A DNA stretch of 64,000 bases from Zasmidium citrigriseum. Taxonomy: Eukaryota; Ascomycota; Dothideomycetes; Mycosphaerellales; Mycosphaerellaceae. The stretch spans positions 583,898 to 647,897 of the forward strand of contig NHNW01000046.1 of NCBI GenBank assembly GCA_002786025.1, in the 5' to 3' direction. A model generated the notes under the pieces. The model was not told where the DNA came from. It was given only the letters and a program-made list of their open reading frames with translations, and ran no database searches. Below, one piece after another: positions 61,607 to 64,000 of the stretch (its first letter is position 1; every line of letters starts with the position of its first letter). The position numbers were made by a program, and so were the translations under genes.

Positions 61607-62660
61607 AGCCATCGGCTTGAAACTTGAACAAGATCCTCTTCTACTATGTGTGACTAATCGAGCGTGCACTTGAATTTGAAATCGGAAGCTTTCTTATTTA
61701 TAGAGGTTCTACAAGAGCAATTGTTTACTTGCGAAGCTGGAATCAAAGTACTAATATTAAATGAAAAATCGAATACATAAGTAGCTACGGGCTTTGTAAA
61801 CTGCGTAAGGCAATGCTATAGGCTGAAACAATATAGATAATAGCTCGATTTAATAAGAAAGAAGGAAGAGTAAGAGACTCGCTTACAGGGAAAGGAAGTG
61901 CGTGCTAAGAAGTAGAATTTCAGACTATAACGAGCTAGAATAGGCTGTTATGCCTCCTTATGCTAGGGTACGTAAAAGCTAAAGGGTAGCCTATAAGAGT
62001 CTTCATAAAGTTCAATAGTACGAAAAGCAGAAAACATCTATTAATATAGTACGCTAAAAAGTAGTATATAGATATAATCAAACATAGGATATAAGTAGAA
62101 ATATACTAATATAATAGGCCTAGCCTAGACTCCACGTAAGTAATACGCCGTCACGTAACTTGCGACTTAGCCTACGCCGTACGGCTAGCTTAGTATCTAC
62201 TTTCCTAGCTACCTCTTAGGTAGTCTGTCGAATATTTAACTATTACGTCTACACTCTATTATTAGCCCCTTACAACTAAAAATATAAGAGAGACTATAGT
62301 TCTCTAATATTATAGATAATATATATTAATACATAAAAACATATTAAGACTATACTAGATTAGATATATATAAATATCTAAATTGGAGCAGTCTAAGATA
62401 GGAGTCTATAGCCTCTCAACTAGTACTCTAAGGCTTTACTAGTATCTAACTAGAGACTTTGCGTCTTTACTACCTTTTAGAAGGTTTCTACTACTTCTCT
62501 TTCGCTTCTTAGATAGTACTTAATTAGATATTTGAACTACTTACTTATATCACTAATTTATAGTCATACGCTCTTATATTAAGCCGTATTCAATACTACT
62601 TTAGCATACGCTAATATGTACTATCTATATTAGCCTATAGTACTATATATAGTTTTATAG
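61607..62660. other. AT-rich, RIP-mutated repeat remnant
   Basis: From about 61730 the sequence is AT-rich, with few CpA/TpG and many TpA and TAG/CTA steps, without open frames. It ends abruptly where the rRNA fragment starts. I cannot identify the element it came from. The first 120 bp are the 3' flank of the reductase gene. Confidence 0.7.
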
Positions 62661-62961
62661 TGCCGCGAAGCTACCATCTGCTGGATTATGGCTGAACGCC
62701 TCTAAGTCAGAATCCATGCCGGAACGGGACGATTTTCTCCAGCACGCCTTAGGCGGATAAGAATAGGCACTGCCAGCACCTGAGACCCCCCCATCCCCCG
62801 CTTTAACTGCGGGGGCGAAGGGCGTATCGTAATTTCATCGCGCGCTGGGATGGAACCCTTGCAGACGACTTGGACGTCTGACCGGGTCGTGTAAGCAGTC
62901 GAGTAGCCTTGTTGTTACGAGCTGCTGAGCGTAAGCCCGCGTCAGCTACTTCTGTTGATTA
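62661..62961 (+). rRNA. Large-subunit (28S-type) rRNA gene, 3'-terminal fragment
   Basis: The sequence carries the conserved end of fungal LSU rRNA: GAACGCCTCTAAGTCAGAAT, then AACCCTTGCAGACGACTT, GTAGCCTTGTTGTTACGA and CTGCTGAGCGTAAGCC. It starts in mid-gene at a junction with RIP-mutated DNA, so about nine tenths of the molecule is missing. The 3' end near 62961 is set by comparison with known LSU ends and is approximate. CpA/TpG are not depleted, so it has not been mutated by RIP. Confidence 0.92.
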
Positions 62962-63401
62962 AAACCTCCCCATCAGCCACCCGCGCCCCGGCGCGGGTCT
63001 GGAGGGGACCTTGAAGCGGAATTTGAAGGGGCGGCCGCCGGTTCGATTAGGACTCGACCGGTGGGCCGTCACAGAGGGGTGGAGGGCGGCGGCGGCAGGG
63101 TCGCCCCAAGGAGAGGGACATGGCACCAGTAAGGAGCACCGTGCGGTACCTAATCAAAGCGGTGGTGGCTAGGTAGGGGGTCCCGAAAGGCCCTTAGGAG
63201 CCATCCATTAAGATTTGATGGGGTTTGATGGACCTGATGAAGCCTGGACCAAGGGGTCAGCTCGGGTCATTAGCAAAGCGTTCGATAGGACAGGCGGCGC
63301 TTAATGGGTGCAACGGTGAGCCCGCTAATTAGAACTTGAACGACCCTCCACCGGGCAAACGGCAGGGTCGCCCCCGTGTGGGCGCCACGGGCACCGCACT
63401 C

Positions 63402-63432
63402 TATGGGCGTTGGGTTCGATCCAACGCCCATA
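63402..63432. repeat. Perfect hairpin 1 of the spacer motif
   Basis: TATGGGCGTTGG and its exact complement CCAACGCCCATA flank a 7-base loop (GTTCGAT), forming a 12-bp stem. Confidence 0.85.
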
Positions 63433-63578
63433 CGGCCGCTCCCTCCCACCAATCGAGCCCTACTACTACAGGCCCTCTCTAGGCCCCGCGCCGCGCCGTC
63501 GAGGGGTGGAGCACCCCCAGGAGTAGGTCCATCGTCGCGTAGGGTCACACAGCAGGTGCCGGGCCGGCGTTGGACTCG

Positions 63579-63608
63579 TATGGGCGTTGGGTCGCTATGG
63601 GCGTTGGG
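63579..63608 (+). repeat. Two-copy 17-bp repeat in the spacer
   Basis: TATGGGCGTTGGGTCGC is followed 17 bp later by a second TATGGGCGTTGGG, then TTTTTAAAAAG. This is a small direct-repeat pair of the same unit as the terminal array. Confidence 0.75.
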
Positions 63609-63736
63609 TTTTTAAAAAGTACCCCCGATCCTTTATTGTCAGTGCTTTATGGGGGCAGTTTGGGGCCGGGATTCTAACGCCGGCCTTGGATTTTCAATCG
63701 GAGCATCCCTGGTCTAGATACGGGCCTGACCGTGTC

Positions 63737-63767
63737 TATGGGCGTTGGGTCCAGTCCAACGCCCATA
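63737..63767. repeat. Perfect hairpin 2 of the spacer motif
   Basis: The same 12-bp arms as the hairpin at 63402 enclose a different 7-base loop (GTCCAGT). The stem is kept while the loop has changed. Confidence 0.85.
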
Positions 63768-63889
63768 CAGGTAGGTCACCCTTTCTTTCTTAAGGACCCT
63801 CTCCTCCTAAGCTGCTGTCTATACACGTCAGCTCGAGGAGGCGCCTATAGGGCGGCGGTGCTATGGTAGAACCCCCGCGGAAGGGCTCG

Positions 63890-64000
63890 CTATGGGCGTT
63901 GGATCGCTATGGGCGTTGGATCGCTATGGGCGTTGGATCGCTATGGGCGTTGGATCGCTATGGGCGTTGGATCGCTATGGGCGTTGGATCGCTATGGGCG
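63890..64000 (+). repeat. 17-bp tandem array running off the window end
   Basis: Six full copies of CTATGGGCGTTGGATCG plus 9 bases of a seventh, all identical. The array continues past 64000, so its length is unknown. Confidence 0.95.

Larger units (their letters stand above)
62962..64000. other. rDNA intergenic spacer with 17-bp family repeats
   Basis: GC-rich spacer follows the LSU end on the same side as transcription leaves it. It contains repeated copies of TATGGGCGTTGG, alone, as hairpins and as a tandem array. I see no 5S rRNA gene. Small open frames here have no coding features. Confidence 0.75.

Noticed and set aside
63270..63793. Small open frames in the rDNA spacer
   Set aside because: They span hairpin repeats and have no codon or domain signal.
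62962..64000. 5S rRNA gene or telomeric repeat at the contig end
   Set aside because: No 5S internal promoter pattern and no TTAGGG-type repeat is present; the 17-bp array is a different unit.
1..64000. CRISPR array, operon or bacterial insertion sequence
   Set aside because: The direct repeats lack regular spacers, genes have spliceosomal introns, and the only mobile element is a eukaryotic TIR transposon.

Overview
This is fungal nuclear DNA, almost certainly from a filamentous ascomycete (Pezizomycotina). Genes are dense on both strands and carry short introns (mostly 46-65 nt, GT..AG, with CTAAC/CTGAC-like branch sites). The gene content is typical of such fungi: condensin, Rxt2, Srp40, Dph4, mS29, a Zn2Cys6 regulator, GT8 and GT34 glycosyltransferases, FMO and nitronate monooxygenase. 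Two blocks are stripped of CpA/TpG and full of TpA, the signature of repeat-induced point mutation (RIP). A Dothideomycete is plausible, but the sequence alone does not settle it.

Layout. 1-7.2 kb: a Na+/Ca2+ exchanger cut by the window edge, condensin subunit Brn1/CAP-H, a class I O-methyltransferase, and a 2-oxoglutarate/Fe(II) oxygenase with two reading-frame breaks. 7.6-21.5 kb: two PIF1-type helicases of different N-terminal architecture (one with a PHD-like finger, one with an RNase H1-type hybrid-binding domain) flank an M20 peptidase, a tandem pair of tiny Tyr/Ser/Asn/Gly-rich proteins, a flavin monooxygenase and mitoribosomal protein mS29. 21.8-31.3 kb: a UROD/MetE-like protein, an LRR protein, a frame-broken SnoaL-like gene, a small acidic protein, a two-RRM protein and a two-Myb/SANT protein. 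31.5-41.8 kb: a Zn2Cys6 regulator, a FAR-17a/AIG1-like membrane protein, nitronate monooxygenase, an MFS transporter and a GT8 glycosyltransferase. 43-51.2 kb: a hypothetical protein, a seven-TM-type membrane protein, a GT34 glycosyltransferase with a long coiled-coil tail and a seven-exon metallophosphoesterase. 51.5-54.2 kb: a RIP-destroyed DD34E (Tc1/mariner-like) transposon with intact 40-bp inverted repeats. 54.5-61.6 kb: Srp40-like, Rxt2-like, a ThDP decarboxylase, Dph4 and a 3-beta-HSD-like reductase. 61.7-64 kb: a second RIP block that breaks abruptly into the last ~300 nt of the large-subunit rRNA gene and intergenic spacer with 17-bp repeats, so the window ends at the edge of an rDNA array.

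Most genes are unrelated housekeeping or accessory genes, not one pathway. Many are arranged as divergent pairs sharing a few hundred bases of promoter, or as convergent pairs with gaps under 100 bp. The most notable items are the hybrid-binding-domain/PIF1 fusion, the tiny paralog pair that differs by one intron, the transposon whose ends escaped RIP, and the palindromic and tandem 17-bp motif in the rDNA spacer. Four separate +1 reading-frame breaks in three genes between 6.5 and 26 kb mean either local gene decay or residual single-base insertion errors in the assembly.
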